Source: Metallyticus violacea (Eukaryota > Arthropoda > Insecta > Mantodea > Metallyticidae). Taken from it: 64,000 nt of DNA. The stretch is taken from the NCBI GenBank assembly GCA_030762175.1, contig CM060830.1, forward strand, positions 48,950,001-49,014,000, in the 5' to 3' direction. Under the pieces are notes generated by a model that made no database searches, was not told the DNA's origin, and saw only the letters and a program-made list of their open reading frames with translations. Positions 23,626 to 35,478 of this stretch are shown here, piece by piece (the stretch's first letter is position 1; each line of letters starts with the position of its first letter). The translations under genes were made by a program, and so were the position numbers.

Positions 23626-24737
23626 TTTTTCACATTAGAGGGATTTTAAAGTCTGTTGAAAACTAATAACAATTCAAAGTATTTTATGTAATTTGATTTT
23701 TCTTACTTTTTTCTATCATTGAATGCAGATCAATCCAGTTTTCTTCAGATTTTCAACATCTAATCAGAAAAGATGATTTTCAGAAACTCCAGATATACGT
23801 TAATTATGATAAATTATAACAAATATGAAAAATATAGTAATATAAATTTAAATATTTGTAATGAGACAACTAAGGTAATGTAAAAAAAGCCTTAAGACGT
23901 TTTGTTTTTACAATATCAAATTAACATGTTAATATTTTTATTTGATCAAAAGTATATATTCTGCACCATGTGGGACATTTAGCACATTAGCATATAAAAT
24001 AAAATTAAAATAATCTTTTTTTCAAAAACTATCAAAAATACCAACATGGAAATTTGCTTATGTGTATTATATTTGTAGAGCAGCAGATGAGAAAAGTTTA
24101 AAAAACTTTCTACAAAGATGAAAAATTTAGAAAATTCATGTGTAATGCAGATAATGTACATATCTTGTTAATTGTGTCATTCTTGTACCACTGGAGAATA
24201 TCCACAATCCGAGGTTTCGGGTTCATATACCTTGAGGCTGGCCACACTACTGAGTTCTGAGTTTGCATTTAATTATGTCAACGTTCGCCAGTAGTGGTTT
24301 TTAAAATTATGCTGTGTATCTAAGTAATGTGGCCTCATAGAGAAAAACTGATTGTTTTCATAGAATTATTGCATTCAAAATTAGATAAATTCATACATGT
24401 ATCAGTTAAAAAGTGTAATAGTTTTGACGCATTTAAAATCATGAACGTGTACCCACATTGTATTGCTTGAGTGTATATGTCAGTATTGTGTATCTAGGAA
24501 ATGTGACGTGATAGAGAAACACAATTTCCACTGAATTCTGCAACACAAATTTAGGTACTATTAGTACATTTCAAACCAGATACAGAAAAAAAAAGTTGAA
24601 ATTTGTTGACCAGTGAATTATTGCTGATCGGTTATTTGGTTCACATAATTTCAGTTATTTCTCTTTGTCAATAAAAATTAACATATATCAGACAGAACAC
24701 TAATTTTGAGTATACCTAATTTATAGCATTATTACAT
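23626..24737. other. Unassigned AT-rich DNA
   Basis: No gene recognised. Two similar segments near 24300 and 24490 (each with GTGTATCTA.GTAATGTG-like words followed by ATAGAGAAA) hint at a local duplication. Confidence 0.4.
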
Positions 24738-26850
24738 ATATTTATTTTATTTATTTGTTTATTTATCCCGGCAGAGCTAAAGCCATTAGGCCTTCTCTTC
24801 CGCTCTGCCCATGTAATAATATTTACATGAAGTTATAGCGACATTATTACAGCCATAACATTGACAGTAAAGTTGACAATATTCATACATATATAAACCA
24901 ATCTAAGATATCAAGTATATAAATAAATAAATATTGAATAATGAAAAATGAAAAATATTAACTTAAGAAGAGAAAAATAGAAAATAACAGAAAAACTATA
25001 TACAACAAGCACTAGCAATGACAATTTATACCATATCAACGTACGTAAATCCTGAAAGAGGAAATTAAGATACAAGCAAAACATAAAATTAACGCTGTCA
25101 ATACTATGAAGAAGATGGGAACATTTATAATAGTAATAAAAACAAAAGAATGAATAACTCTACTGCAGGGTAAAGCAGATAAATACATGCCTTGTAACAA
25201 AAAGAATCTGAATCTAGGGTAATCGATTATTTCTAATAATATTAAACAATTTCTTATGAAATGCTCCCCAAGTTCAGCAGTCTCTGACATCCCGTAGCAA
25301 TGAATTCCAGAGACGGACAGGGTTACAGTAAATGATGGTGAGTAAAGTGATGTTCGGTGCAATGTAATGATAGTACGTGCCAGGCTTCAGAGCGTGTGTT
25401 AAGATTATGAGGGGAAGATAGATTTTGAAAACTAGAAGATGGAGAAGATGTATGGATAATGTTGAAAAGTAGTGTGAGACAATGAATATGTCTTCAGCTT
25501 TCAGGCGGAACCAAGACAGCATATCGAGGGAGGGTGTTATATGATCGAACAAACGCACATCGCAGATGTAACGTACGCAGATATTATGAACGCGCTGTAG
25601 TTTTTGCGTTAGGTTACAGTTTAAGTCTGTGAGCAGAAAATCGCAATGGTCGAAGTGAAGGATCTCCAGAGATTGCACCAAGAACTTTTTTAAAGTTTTG
25701 GGTAGGGACACGTTTAGTCTTTTAAACGTATGGATTAGAGAACGTACCTTCCTGCAGATTTCAGCAACATAGTTTTCCCAACAGAAATTACCGTCTATAA
25801 TAACTACAAGAATTTTCGCAGAATCAGTGAAGATAATTGCTGTTTGATTGATATTAATGGGAGAAATATTGCTCATATCTATGACTGGTGTCCCACGACC
25901 ATAGCCTGCGATTTTAAAGGGTTAAGACCAAGGTCCAGAGTACGCGTCCATAAATGAACTGAGTTAGTTATTGCGCCATGTATATCGTTAGTTCGAGAGT
26001 GTAGGCAAAGTAGAGGTGTATTTACGGTGGCTAATAGCAGAGTTATGTCATTGATGTATAATGAAAACACAACCCTGGGGAACTCTTGCCTTCACGAACC
26101 TCCATGAAGAGGGAAGATTTCTGGAAACAACAACTGCTGCCGCTCGCGAAGACAGGATAGACACTGTCAGACATATTTAACACATTTAGTTTAGTAAGAA
26201 GCAAGGCTGTGTCTACGGAATCAAAAGCTTTAGTCGTGTCAAGCAAAACAAGCAGTGCCAGTCTTTGTTCATCGCGTCGGTCCTGGTGGTGTAGTGGTAA
26301 CCATACTTGCCTTCTAAACCCAAGATCGCGGGTTCAAACCCAGTCAGGATCCATGGATTTTTTCGGGCATAAAAATCCTAAATATGGCTTCCTTCGGAAG
26401 GAAAGTAAAGCCGTGGGTTCCGTGAGGTCAGGGGTTTCTCAGCAAAATTTGTAGGCCGTTTCACGCCCTAAATTGATTGGGAGCTGATGACCTGTGATGT
26501 TAAAGAGCGTCCGTAAGTAAACCAAATAAACAAAACAATCGCTCATTGCAGGCACCATGTATATCTTCACATATGTTAAGCAGTACTGTGTTTGTGCTGT
26601 GGCCTCGTCTGAAACCAGATTGATAAGGGTCAAGAAGGTCATACCATTAAGGTTATCCGTCAGCTGTTTAGCCGTTCAAGTTCTTTGGATAGCGTCGGCA
26701 GTGTGCTGATTGTAAACTTTAGGAGAATGTGGCGTTTTGATCTTAGGAAGGGGATTTATGAATGCCTGCTTGGGATAGGATGACGTCAGGAGTGAGGCCT
26801 TGAAGATGTAACAGTCGGCAGGATGACTTGAATTGTTTTATTTGTTAACT
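24738..26850 (-). mobile_element. Non-LTR retrotransposon (jockey/CR1-like), 5'-truncated and decayed
   Basis: Minus strand. RT blocks appear in order. Near 26640-26540 is a DPYQSGFRRGHST-like block read with substitutions. After the nested SINE, LLDTTKAFDSVDTALL at 26246 downward carries the first catalytic Asp (KAFDS). Next come LYINDITLLL and a GLNPLKSQAMVVG block. A 200-aa frame (25876-25274) holds the thumb and C-terminal region, ending RLWNSLLRDVRDC, the usual C-terminal RLWNSLP-like motif. The YADD box is lost. The 3' end is marked by (TTTA)n at 24738-24766, that is, (TAAA)n on the coding strand. Stops and frameshifts make it inactive. The clade call is inference. Confidence 0.88.
26279..26533 (+). 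mobile_element. SINE family A (copy 5), nested in LINE
   Basis: Full head and B box GGTTCAAACCC, the body missing part of the GTCGTACATTTACGGCACG block, and a GTAAACCAAATAAACAAA tail. It sits between RT motifs of the minus-strand LINE. Diverged TSD candidates are GTTCATCGC at about 26268-26276 and the related GCTCATTGC at about 26541-26549, both lying in the same LINE position. Confidence 0.9.
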
Positions 26851-28084
26851 CGGTAGATTTAATTTAAACCTGAACATTGTGTTACTTATTCAAAAGAAAA
26901 CTAAAAATTAGTGTAAATGTCATGAAAACTACGCACTTCTGCATTCATACCTGTTCCTAGTGAATTCTACGTGACTGTTAGCGTGTCTTAAGGACAGGCA
27001 TGTGTATCCGTTTCTCTGAAAACAAAAACAAAATGTGCAAATTATCGCTGCATGTGTCTGTTAACATATGCTGTGTCATTTCCGTCATTGTTAACAAGCA
27101 GGTTAGACACTCCATGTCCTAAAAGCGTTTATCTACAGTACGGCTAACCTTGTACTTTATATCCTTGGAGGAAAATTGCTCCTCAGTTACATTAAAGGAC
27201 TTCCCGGCACATTAAAATAAAAGTCCGTCACTCAGGAGCTGTGTAAACTAAGCGATTCCTCAGCAAGTAGAGTAACTTTAAAAAAGAATATAACATCCAA
27301 TTATGACTTTATTAATAATATACTTTATGGCATTACTGTGTGCTAATTAACATGACAAGCTCTAAAGCTAATAAAAAATTAACAATAATAACTAGTTTTG
27401 TCCTTTTTTTTTTTTTCTTTCTTCAAAATCACCTGAAAATAAATGTCTAATTTTAAAAATTAAGGGGAACAAAGTTTGAATTCTTGCAATCTATAAGTAA
27501 TACAAAAGAGAAATCCCATTTTATAAGTATTATTATTACTATTAGTGAGATTAAACCACAAAAATTAATGGTATACTATTAATTAAATGAAATTTATGAC
27601 CAATGACAGATGAAGCTATACTGTGTGGGTATTTTTAAACATTTTCAAATCTAACCATTTTAATGAACTGAGCCTTTGGTATCATCTTTACATTCAATAA
27701 AATAGAAAGAAACTTCGTGTATTTAAGAAGTGCAAAAAAAAAAAAAAACATAAAATTATTTGAAAAAAATTAATTGTGTTCCCAAATATACACAATCAAC
27801 AATCGAAAGATTCGTCGATTCTCAGTGACTGTGAAATTTAATTAAAATATTATTGTAGTAAAAACATATAATGCAAATGTTTTCTGAATGCTATTAAAAA
27901 GCGCTCGTACATATAAATATAATTCTCACTGGCCTAGTAGATTAATATTTCGCAGTTTTTCTATCTTCACGACAATGCTTTTGTTAAATTGTTCATCGTT
28001 AAAAATACAGTTTAAATGTTGAATCCATTTGTCCTTTTGTTTTGAAATAGTTGAGAGGAAAATTAAATGCAAAACTTTTTTTTA
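26851..28084. other. Unassigned AT-rich DNA; start of a shared repeat at 27214
   Basis: AAAATAAAAGTCCGTCA at about 27214-27230 and GATTCCTCAGCAAGT about 35 bp later recur at 39306-39322 and just after, each upstream of the ~140-bp tandem arrays. The rest is unassigned. Confidence 0.5.
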
Positions 28085-28616
28085 AATTTTCGTATTCAGA
28101 TATATTTCTACTCCTAATGGCCCGATATCCCTAATCTATTTTTCTTATTTTATTTAAATAGTATATATTGAATTCTGTCGTCAAAGGAAACATTGGTGCC
28201 GCTAGAGAGATTTTTAAACTCGGGGTTACAAGTAAACCTCCATCCCTAATAGCTCGATTTCCTTGATTTTCAGGAACTATTTTTGTTTTATTTAAATGGC
28301 ACCTACCAACTTGCATTGAGAAAAAATAAATATTGATGGCGCCGGAACGATTTTTAAATTTTGAGTTTCAGGTAAATCCCCAATTAACAGGCTGATGTCA
28401 TCGATTTTCCGAAACTATTTTTATTAATTTATTTTGATAGCATATGCCGTGTTTCGTTCAGAAACAACAAAAATTGCGACCGTTAGAGTGATTGTTTTAA
28501 ATTTTTGCTTTAGGTTAACCATCACCCCGAAAGGTCGTTTTGCTGGTTAACGAATTCGATTAATTGTTTATTAATTTATGGTTATAAGCCGTGTTTCTTT
28601 GGGGAAAAAAATGTGG
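28085..28616 (+). repeat. Degenerate ~140-bp tandem array (copy 1), about four units
   Basis: Units start near 28085, 28215, 28355 and 28497. Each unit has the order: pyrimidine-rich CCTAATGGCCCGAT-type block; GATTTTCAGGAACTATTTTT; a TTATTTTATTTAAATGG block; a GTTTCGTT.GA-AAA block; ATTGGTGCCGCTAGAG; and a TTTTTAAATTTTGGGTTT block. Units have diverged strongly from one another. The same monomer family forms the array at 39398-40262 in the same orientation. Confidence 0.85.
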
Positions 28617-29214
28617 ACTTTGTTTATACGCACACTGTAAACAAACTACCCGGTCAGTTTCTAAGCTGCAACTGTTTTCACAATAACAAATGTCAGTGAT
28701 TTAAAAAATAGATATTTCAATAGCGCCACTTAGTGGTCTTTTCTAACAATTTAAAAGGTAACCTTCGTATAATTTCTGAAAGTGAAGAACCTCATTTTAT
28801 TGAACCAGCTGAACTCAACTCAATTTAAACTACAAAAAATGCTTAGAGGCTACAGCAGTGGACTTTATTAGCAACAGAAACCAAAGTAACAGCTTGAATG
28901 CTTCCTCCATATTTTGAAATGAATTTATGTGTGTATGTAAGTGTGACAACGATCAACTTGTGTAAACATGTAGTTTATACATGAACTTGAAGAATGGCGT
29001 TCATTTACAGAGTCTTCAAAGACCAGCCTAAGCAGTGCTATACATAATGGCAATGAAAAGTCTTTAACCAAGAAGAAATTTAGTTACTAATTAAAAATAG
29101 AAAATACAGTGAGGATATCTGGGCTGCGCATACTAGGAGAAATCAGTCGTCAAGGCCGTATGATGCATGTACAGATAGCAGCTTGTGGTTGGTTTGAAAG
29201 CTAGTGGTTGTACT
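28617..29214. other. Unassigned DNA
   Basis: No gene or repeat recognised. Confidence 0.45.
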
Positions 29215-29465
29215 TTCGTTGTTATTTGGCAAATTGTATGCTAAGTGTTCCTCGTTAATTATGCCAGTGCAAAAATATCCCGGCAATCATGCTCCAAGTA
29301 AGAAACTGTTTGGCAGCTTCTTAAAAACTTACGAGAAATAGGATCTCTTAAACACAAGAAACGTGTTACGAACCGCCCTGTTCTTATGGAAGATATGGTA
29401 GATGAAATACAGAAATTTACAGGAAGATACCGGCAATGCACTGCCGCTGAGGAGCATCATATTCA
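29215..29465 (+). pseudogene. Fragment of a DUF4817-type transposase N-terminus
   Basis: Read in the best frame at about 29305-29425: ETVWQLLKNLREIGSLKHKK, then RVTNRPVLMEDMVDEIQ. This is the helix-turn-helix region of these transposases (TVxRLxxKFRETGSVxxxKR.GRP). A methionine and short conserved-looking region precede it. The catalytic domain is absent. Confidence 0.65.
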
Positions 29466-29554
29466 ACATCTCTTACAACATTGGTTAATGCTTGTCACTA
29501 CCAGTTTTAAAGAAAGTGCATTTTTATACTTTTTACAAAAAATGTAAATAATCC

Positions 29555-29700
29555 GCAGCTTAGTGATAGCAACCACTACTAATCCGGAGGTCCTGGGTTT
29601 GAATCCCGTCAGAACTAGCTGTATTTATCAAGACTTTTTCTCCTTACCCCAAGAAGGTGAATCCCGCATAATTTTAAGGCGCCAAGGACACTGAGTTCAT
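29555..29700 (+). mobile_element. tRNA-derived SINE-like element
   Basis: CTTAGTGATAGCAACCACTA resembles a tRNA D arm and GGGTTTGAATCCCGTC is a good B box. An unrelated body follows, ending in TTTCATTATTTCATTTCATT. Only one copy was seen. Confidence 0.55.
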
Positions 29701-29818
29701 TTGTTTCATTATTTCATTTCATTCATCTCCAGACTTACACATAATGTATTCAGTCTACAATCTACAGATATCGCGAGAAGACCAATACAGTCAAAATAAA
29801 AAAACTTTATGCGCAGCG

Positions 29819-29820
<2 letters not shown>

Positions 29821-29897
<77 letters not shown>
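29821..29897. repeat. (TC)n microsatellite
   Basis: 77 bp of TC repeat with one interrupting TG near 29886. Confidence 0.98.
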
Positions 29898-30688
29898 TCG
29901 TTTGCGGCGACCGCAGGAAATGATATACCGGCACTCAGGTAACTCAAAAAGCCTCATTATATATACTGACCTGAAACTGATAGCATTGATTACAAGGTGG
30001 TTTTCCCAACACTGTGGCTTGCTGTATTGTGCAACAGATAAACGTTATGCAGTAAACAACTGCTGCTAGTAGATACCGAGAGAATGCAAACCACAAAAGT
30101 GTACTGCTACCTCCACTGCTTATAAAAATACGATTAATAAATACTTTCGTTAAAGGTATGAATGAAACTGTTTCATTTATTTGAGGCTTGATTCCTAAAC
30201 TGTATATAGCAAAACTTAAAAAGAAAACATTTGCAGACTATTAAATTGGAACACATACGAGTAAGTGTTTAAAAAATTGACAGTGCTCTAAATAAAACGA
30301 GTCAATTGCTTGGCAAGACTAAATGTTTTGTTCATGGCTTTGAGGCGCACACGAAATCCAAAAAAATTATAGAATTGATGTCATATTTGTTCCAATTCTG
30401 CAAAAATGCTCAAGGTTTTTTTCTCATTTAGAATTTTTTCCTCAAAATTTAGAATCCATAATTACTGAACAAGGGGAACGATTCCACGGATATACTCGCC
30501 ATGGAGCAAATCTATCAGAGTGAATAGGATGCTGTTCCCCCCCCCCCCCGAGGGAAAGCAGTAACAAATATAAGAAAGTCTTTATTGGCGATGAATATAT
30601 AAGGTAGTTTTATCGTTTTTCTATTCATATCGTCCTTAGATTCCATAAACCTTTATAGAGACATGGGTAGTTACGTGTTCTTTTAAAA
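29898..30688. other. Unassigned DNA
   Basis: Contains a C-run at about 30537-30549. No gene recognised. Confidence 0.45.
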
Positions 30689-30930
30689 TCGCTACAAGGG
30701 TCATTTGGAAAGTTCTCGCAAGCACTGAATAACAGCACAGGTTTTTGAAATTATTTCTGTTTTTCAATATTGTCTCCCTTGACACTAGCGCACTTTTTCC
30801 AGCGCTGTTCCAAAGCCTTTATCCAATCACGAAAGGCACATTCCTCCAGACTTGCAAAATACACCTCAATTGGTGATTTAAGATCTTCATTGAACAAAAA
30901 GCTCTATACATCCAGAAATTTACATCCGTT
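30689..30930 (-). pseudogene. Mariner 3' end fragment
   Basis: ACAAGGGTCATTTGGAAAG at 30689 matches the terminal repeat ACAAGGGTCGTTCGGAAATG seen at 48815. Inside, the minus strand reads an ALEQRWKKCASVKGDNIE block, the C-terminal motif of a mariner transposase. The rest of the element is missing. Confidence 0.72.
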
Positions 30931-32058
30931 AAGGTAACATTGAAAGTGCGATGGAGCCTACAAATGCCTCTTTCGGTATTTCAACTTTTCAAACTTTAAA
31001 ACTGATCAATTCCTTCATTCCATTGCCAAAGAATTAACCGAAAAAAGAATACCATCGAAGTAACTTAGCAGGGGAATGTTTGGGTCATCTCTAAGGCACT
31101 GGAAATTACGTAGTTTTTTTTTTAACACCAGACTACGCTATAGTCGCTAGCAGTTTGAGAATTTGGCATCACTGGACTCTTGCAGAAATTATAAAATGGC
31201 AGTTAATTGTTGTGTCATTTGAAACAAGCGAGCTTGGAATGGACTTTCGATTCTTGTTGCCTATTCTGGCGTTCTACATCTAAACAACGCTAACTCTTCT
31301 AGAGTCTTTTGTTCAAAAAATTGTTATTATATAATGGAAATAGTCCTAATTACACAACAAATTGCTGAGTCGTCTTTGAGGCAAAGAGATTCGTTGTGAT
31401 ATTATTTTATAATTTCCTTTTTCCCTTACTTATATAAGTATTTCAATAGTAAAGTAATAATTGTTTCTGTTTAGCGCATATCTGCAACATCCGTTTGGAG
31501 GACATCATTTCGAGTTTTTCCATTCAGTTTAAATGTAAAAAAGAATTCCCTGTACCAAAGACAAATACAGCAAGCCAGTGAGTAAAGCTGCAATTGGAAA
31601 AAATCAAAGTGCACCTTTTACTTTTTTTTTTTCCCAGGAATGTAATATGAAGTTTGAAAATGCTACGAAATTAAGCTTATTAGATGTATATAAATTGTTT
31701 TTTCTATAATACTTCTTAAGATTGTTTTCTAATAGACCCTCTTTAGAAATTAGTGGAATCTGTTGTTTGTTCATGTCAATTATCAATAAAACATCAAAGT
31801 ATACATGCTTGTAGATAAAAACAATCAAAGTCCACTAACTATATTATGGAATGTATCAATTAAGTAAGATATTTTCTTTGGAAACTATATAAACATTAAT
31901 GAAACACTATTGAAAAAAGCATTCAATCAAAATTATTCATTGTCTATCACAGGTAACTTTGAAAAAATAGAACTGAGCATTTTCGGTCATGTATTGCCTC
32001 GGAAAGCGGAATTAAACTTGAGTAGCAAGAGGCGGTTGTTCATCAGTCTGTGTATGGC
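30931..32058. other. Unassigned AT-rich DNA
   Basis: No gene or classified repeat recognised. Confidence 0.45.
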
Positions 32059-32093
32059 TTTTTTTTTTTAAATAGTGTTTAACGCCCGTTTTA
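32059..32093 (-). mobile_element. SINE family B, tail only
   Basis: On the minus strand only AAAACGGGCGTTAAACACTA, then TT and a run of A, is present. These are the last ~25 bp of family B plus its A-rich tail. It abuts the mariner relic that starts at 32094, so it may have inserted into that element. Confidence 0.8.
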
Positions 32094-33000
32094 ACTATTG
32101 CCATCTCTCAATATACTCCCCATCAACGTCAATGCAGCGTTGCCACCTTCCTGGTAACTTCATTATGGCTTGCGAAACCATTATTTGGGAGTACTACGCC
32201 TCCACCGTGGACAGCTACCTGACTTTCCTCTTTGATACTCACAGAGAGTATTTCATGTTTTTGAGTATGGCATAATCAGATGGAGCGATTTCCGGAGAAT
32301 ATGGTAGGTGCGGCACAACATGCGATGCCAACTTTGCTGGTAAAGAGCCGCTGTCATGTTGGAGGAACACTCCTGTCATCACTTCCCCTTTCGCCGTTAC
32401 TGAATCTTGCGTCCCTTGAGGAAGCCAGTCCGTTAGCAGTAAGCTTCAAGTGTCATAATCATCTGCTTGTCCACAGATGGAGCATCACGAGATTTCTTGA
32501 GCCTAGGACTCCCTGAAAGATTCCACTGCATGAACTGGAATTTCTGCTCTGGTATGTCGCCAGTCACCAGCTTCTCCAAAAAAGAAAGTTCTTCTTGTGC
32601 ATTTCCAGTAGCAGATGACGACTTCACATAAAAGTATCTTCTGTGTCTGTCTCAAGTTCCATGAAACCCAATTTGCCCACACCTTTTTCATATTCAAATC
32701 GTCTAGAACAATGTTGTGCAGAGTTATGTGGTAGAGACCTGTCTGACATTCCAGTTTATCAAAGGTCACGCCTACATAACCTCAATGTTACTGGGAGAGC
32801 ACGATATTGACAGATGACCAGTACTCCCTGTCACTGACGAACGCATTGACTCTGTTGTAAACCTTCTGACAGGAGCTTCCTGACCACATACCGCAATCAA
32901 ACGGAGATCCTTTTGCAGTTGTGACGCCTTCCTTCCACAAAAAGCAATGCAGTGATAGTCGCCTTTCATCATATCCACGTCTTTCTCCATTTAACAAACG
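32094..33000 (-). pseudogene. Mariner transposase relic
   Basis: The minus strand begins near 32990 with a KGDYHCIAF block (N-terminal start of the transposase), then a helix-turn-helix remnant. At 32627-32433 it reads SFLEKLVTGDIPEQKFQFMQ (TGD, first catalytic Asp region), then WNLSGSPRLKKSRDAPSVDK. The last block aligns with HSGSPWSKNFRIAPSAGK in the copy at 48815-49800, showing one family. Left-end sequence ATCTCTCAATATACTCC is also shared with that copy. The catalytic C-terminus is heavily mutated. Dead. Confidence 0.82.
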
Positions 33001-34198
33001 AACACTGGCCTTTTGCTACACACTCTGCTTACTAACTCCATCTATCATCTGTATGGTATACTACGAATGGACATGTCCATAAATTGAGCAATATTCGTAA
33101 GCCACTGATATTGTAAATCTTTTCCGAACGCCTCTTGTAAACAGTGAAATTACCCTGAGATAATTTTCTTAACAAGCGCTTAAAATAACTAAGAGTACGA
33201 GCATCTAACCTTCTGAAATTCTGAGTGTGCAGCCCTGAGCAGGCAAGATAATACACTCTGTTGTTTGTTTTCTTTTGGGGGGAGGGGAGTTACAAGGAGC
33301 AATTCTGGTTATGATTTGCAAAGGGGAGTCACGTAACATGTCTATATTATTCAATTTTAATTTTAAAAGTTCAAGGTGCAAGCAAGAAATGTCATGGTAA
33401 CTTGAGACGAAGTATGCTTTTTCTGAAGGACAATACTTTAAGTCAAAAGCCTTGTGTTTGCAATGGCTTTAATTAAAAAAAGAAGTCTTGAACTTTCGAG
33501 ACTTCTCTAGAACTCTAAGTAACATTCAGAAAACCTTCGAGGAAGAAAAATATCACTAGATGTGAAGTCATGAGGAATGAAAACTAATGATTTTCAGGAG
33601 TTGGATATTGTTTCTTCAAATAATATTAGAGCATCGCGAGAGAAATACTAAAAGTTCTCTGTCCTACTCGGAGATATCGTGAAAATGGTCAAAATACTAT
33701 AATAATTGAGTATCAAGCTGTAAAGTTTCAGAACCTTAGGTGTAGTTTCCAATTTGTGAAGATCGTGTAAACCAACTAATGTTAACATTTGCTACAGAAT
33801 GGATAAAACGAAATACGAGCCACAGATAAATTATTTCGTATGAAAAGATGGCCTCAAAATGAATGCAAAGTGAGTTAGATTCCACATTAAAGGAGTCTTC
33901 CCTTCTTTTTCTACGGTTAAATAGTGGTCTGCTGAATTTATAAATCCATTCAAGAGGATGAATGCTCAGGGTATCTTAAAACTGCTACGATCAACAAGAT
34001 TGCAACAAACATTCATAATACCGTACCCAATGATGGCCAATATAGAGTACGCAAGTTGACTTACATTACAAACGCCTCCATAGGTCGTGTCCACTACATT
34101 TTAAACTAAGTTTGAAGCCGGAATTCAAAGCTTCATTCCATAAAATGATAATATGCTTATAATTAATATTAATATTTCATAAATATATTATCACGACT
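33001..34198. other. Unassigned AT-rich DNA
   Basis: No gene or classified repeat recognised. Confidence 0.45.
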
Positions 34199-34800
34199 AA
34201 AGTTGCGACTTAGGGGGTAACTACTTAGGCGGATGGTAGTAGAAACAAACCCAACGTGCCATGCCAACTCAATTTATTGTAAAGGAGACAAGTCCCCAAT
34301 CTGAATTGTGATTACAAGTGATAGCTCTGACGTGCCCTCACCTTTTAAGGATCTGTTAAAGGGTATCGTCGCTAGGTCACTCTCCAAAGACCACAGGCAG
34401 AGGACGAAGACCAGGAGGTAGACAAAGATCAAAAGACCAAAGAGACCCCGAACCGTAGTTCTGTTTGCCCTTATATCGTTTTACGATTGCCTAGGGGGTC
34501 TCTGCATTATGACATAGACTATATCAAATATGGTGTGCCACTGCCTTAGATTTGAACTATATCAACCAATAAGAAAGTATTGTGTAGGTGTTTGACCCTT
34601 TCCAACACTGAGTGACAGAGCCAAGCTCAGCATGTTTTGCTTGCTACTAGGCAGAGGTTAATGTCACTATAAAATACCGTGTCAACAGCCTCTCAAGTGA
34701 TTGACCGCTACACTGAAATTTCTACAGTGATCACATTAAAGAAAGATGTGAAATATAAAACTAAACGAAGTTAGCTTCCAAAAATGTTAATTTGCTACTC
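34199..34800 (-). repeat. Dispersed repeat of unknown class (inverted partner 40965-41892)
   Basis: Ordered blocks match the partner in reverse complement: GTTGCGACTTAG, ATGCCAACTCA.TTTATTGTA, a degenerate GAGAC-rich tract, ATATCGTTTTACGATTGCCTA (one mismatch), GGGGTCTCT, a TAGATTTGAA.TATA block, AGGCAGAGGTTAAT, and AAAATGTTAATTTGCTAC. About 600 bp long. Strand is relative to the partner. No coding motif is visible. Confidence 0.8.
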
Positions 34801-35190
34801 CCCTGACATATATTTAGGTCTCAGTATTTATTCTCATGTTTTGACAGGAAGCACTTGTGCAAGAACCTTTAGGGAATTGCTATGTTTTTATGAGGGTAAG
34901 GGAACTCCATCTACATTTATTGTGCATGTTTTTGTATTGTAACAGTTTTCCGATCGCATCGAAAACAAACCGTAACAAAAACAGAACCGTCTACGCTTTG
35001 TGCGTAGAGGCTGTAACGTTTCTTTTGTTAGGATTATGGAGGTAACGAAACTATAAATTGACCTTTGACGCAATTTTGTAGAGGGTGAGCAACATCTATT
35101 AAGACTTTTTGTAACGGTGCAGGGTTAGTAAGCAAAATAATTGAAATATAAGTCGCGTCCAACTCTGCGGGGAGAGAATCAGAGTTGAGT
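34801..35190. other. Unassigned DNA
   Basis: No gene recognised. Confidence 0.45.
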
Positions 35191-35478
35191 TTTGATTGAT
35201 TTATTTATGGACGCTCTTTATCAGCTCAAGTCATCAGCGTCCCATTAACTCAGGGCGTGAAACAGGCCACAAATTTTGCTCAGAGGCCTCTCTTTCAGGC
35301 TTGAGGCTCTTTTTCGTGCCGTAAATGTACGACACGGGACCCACGGCTTTACTTCCCTTCCGAAGGAAGCCATACTTGGGATTTTTACGCCCGAAAAAAT
35401 CCATCGGTCCTGGCCGGGTTCGAACCCGCGATCTTGGGTTTAGGAGGCAAGTATGGTAACCACTACACCACCAGGACC
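35191..35478 (-). mobile_element. SINE family A (copy 6)
   Basis: Full-length, well-preserved minus-strand copy: GGTCCTGGTGGTGTAGTGGT head, GGTTCGAACCCGGCCAGGAC B box, and an intact GATTTTTTCGGGCG body. The tail is ATAAATAAATCAATCAAAA. A short candidate TSD (GA.GTTGAG) occurs on both sides. It is the copy closest to the family consensus here, so perhaps the youngest. Confidence 0.93.

Noticed and set aside
29709..30069. Frames with Arg-Glu or Leu-Ser repeats
   Set aside because: Produced by the TC microsatellite.
34199..34800. Solo LTR with TGTT...AACA ends
   Set aside because: Homology between the two copies extends beyond the TGTT, so the supposed LTR start is internal; no 5-bp target duplication was found.
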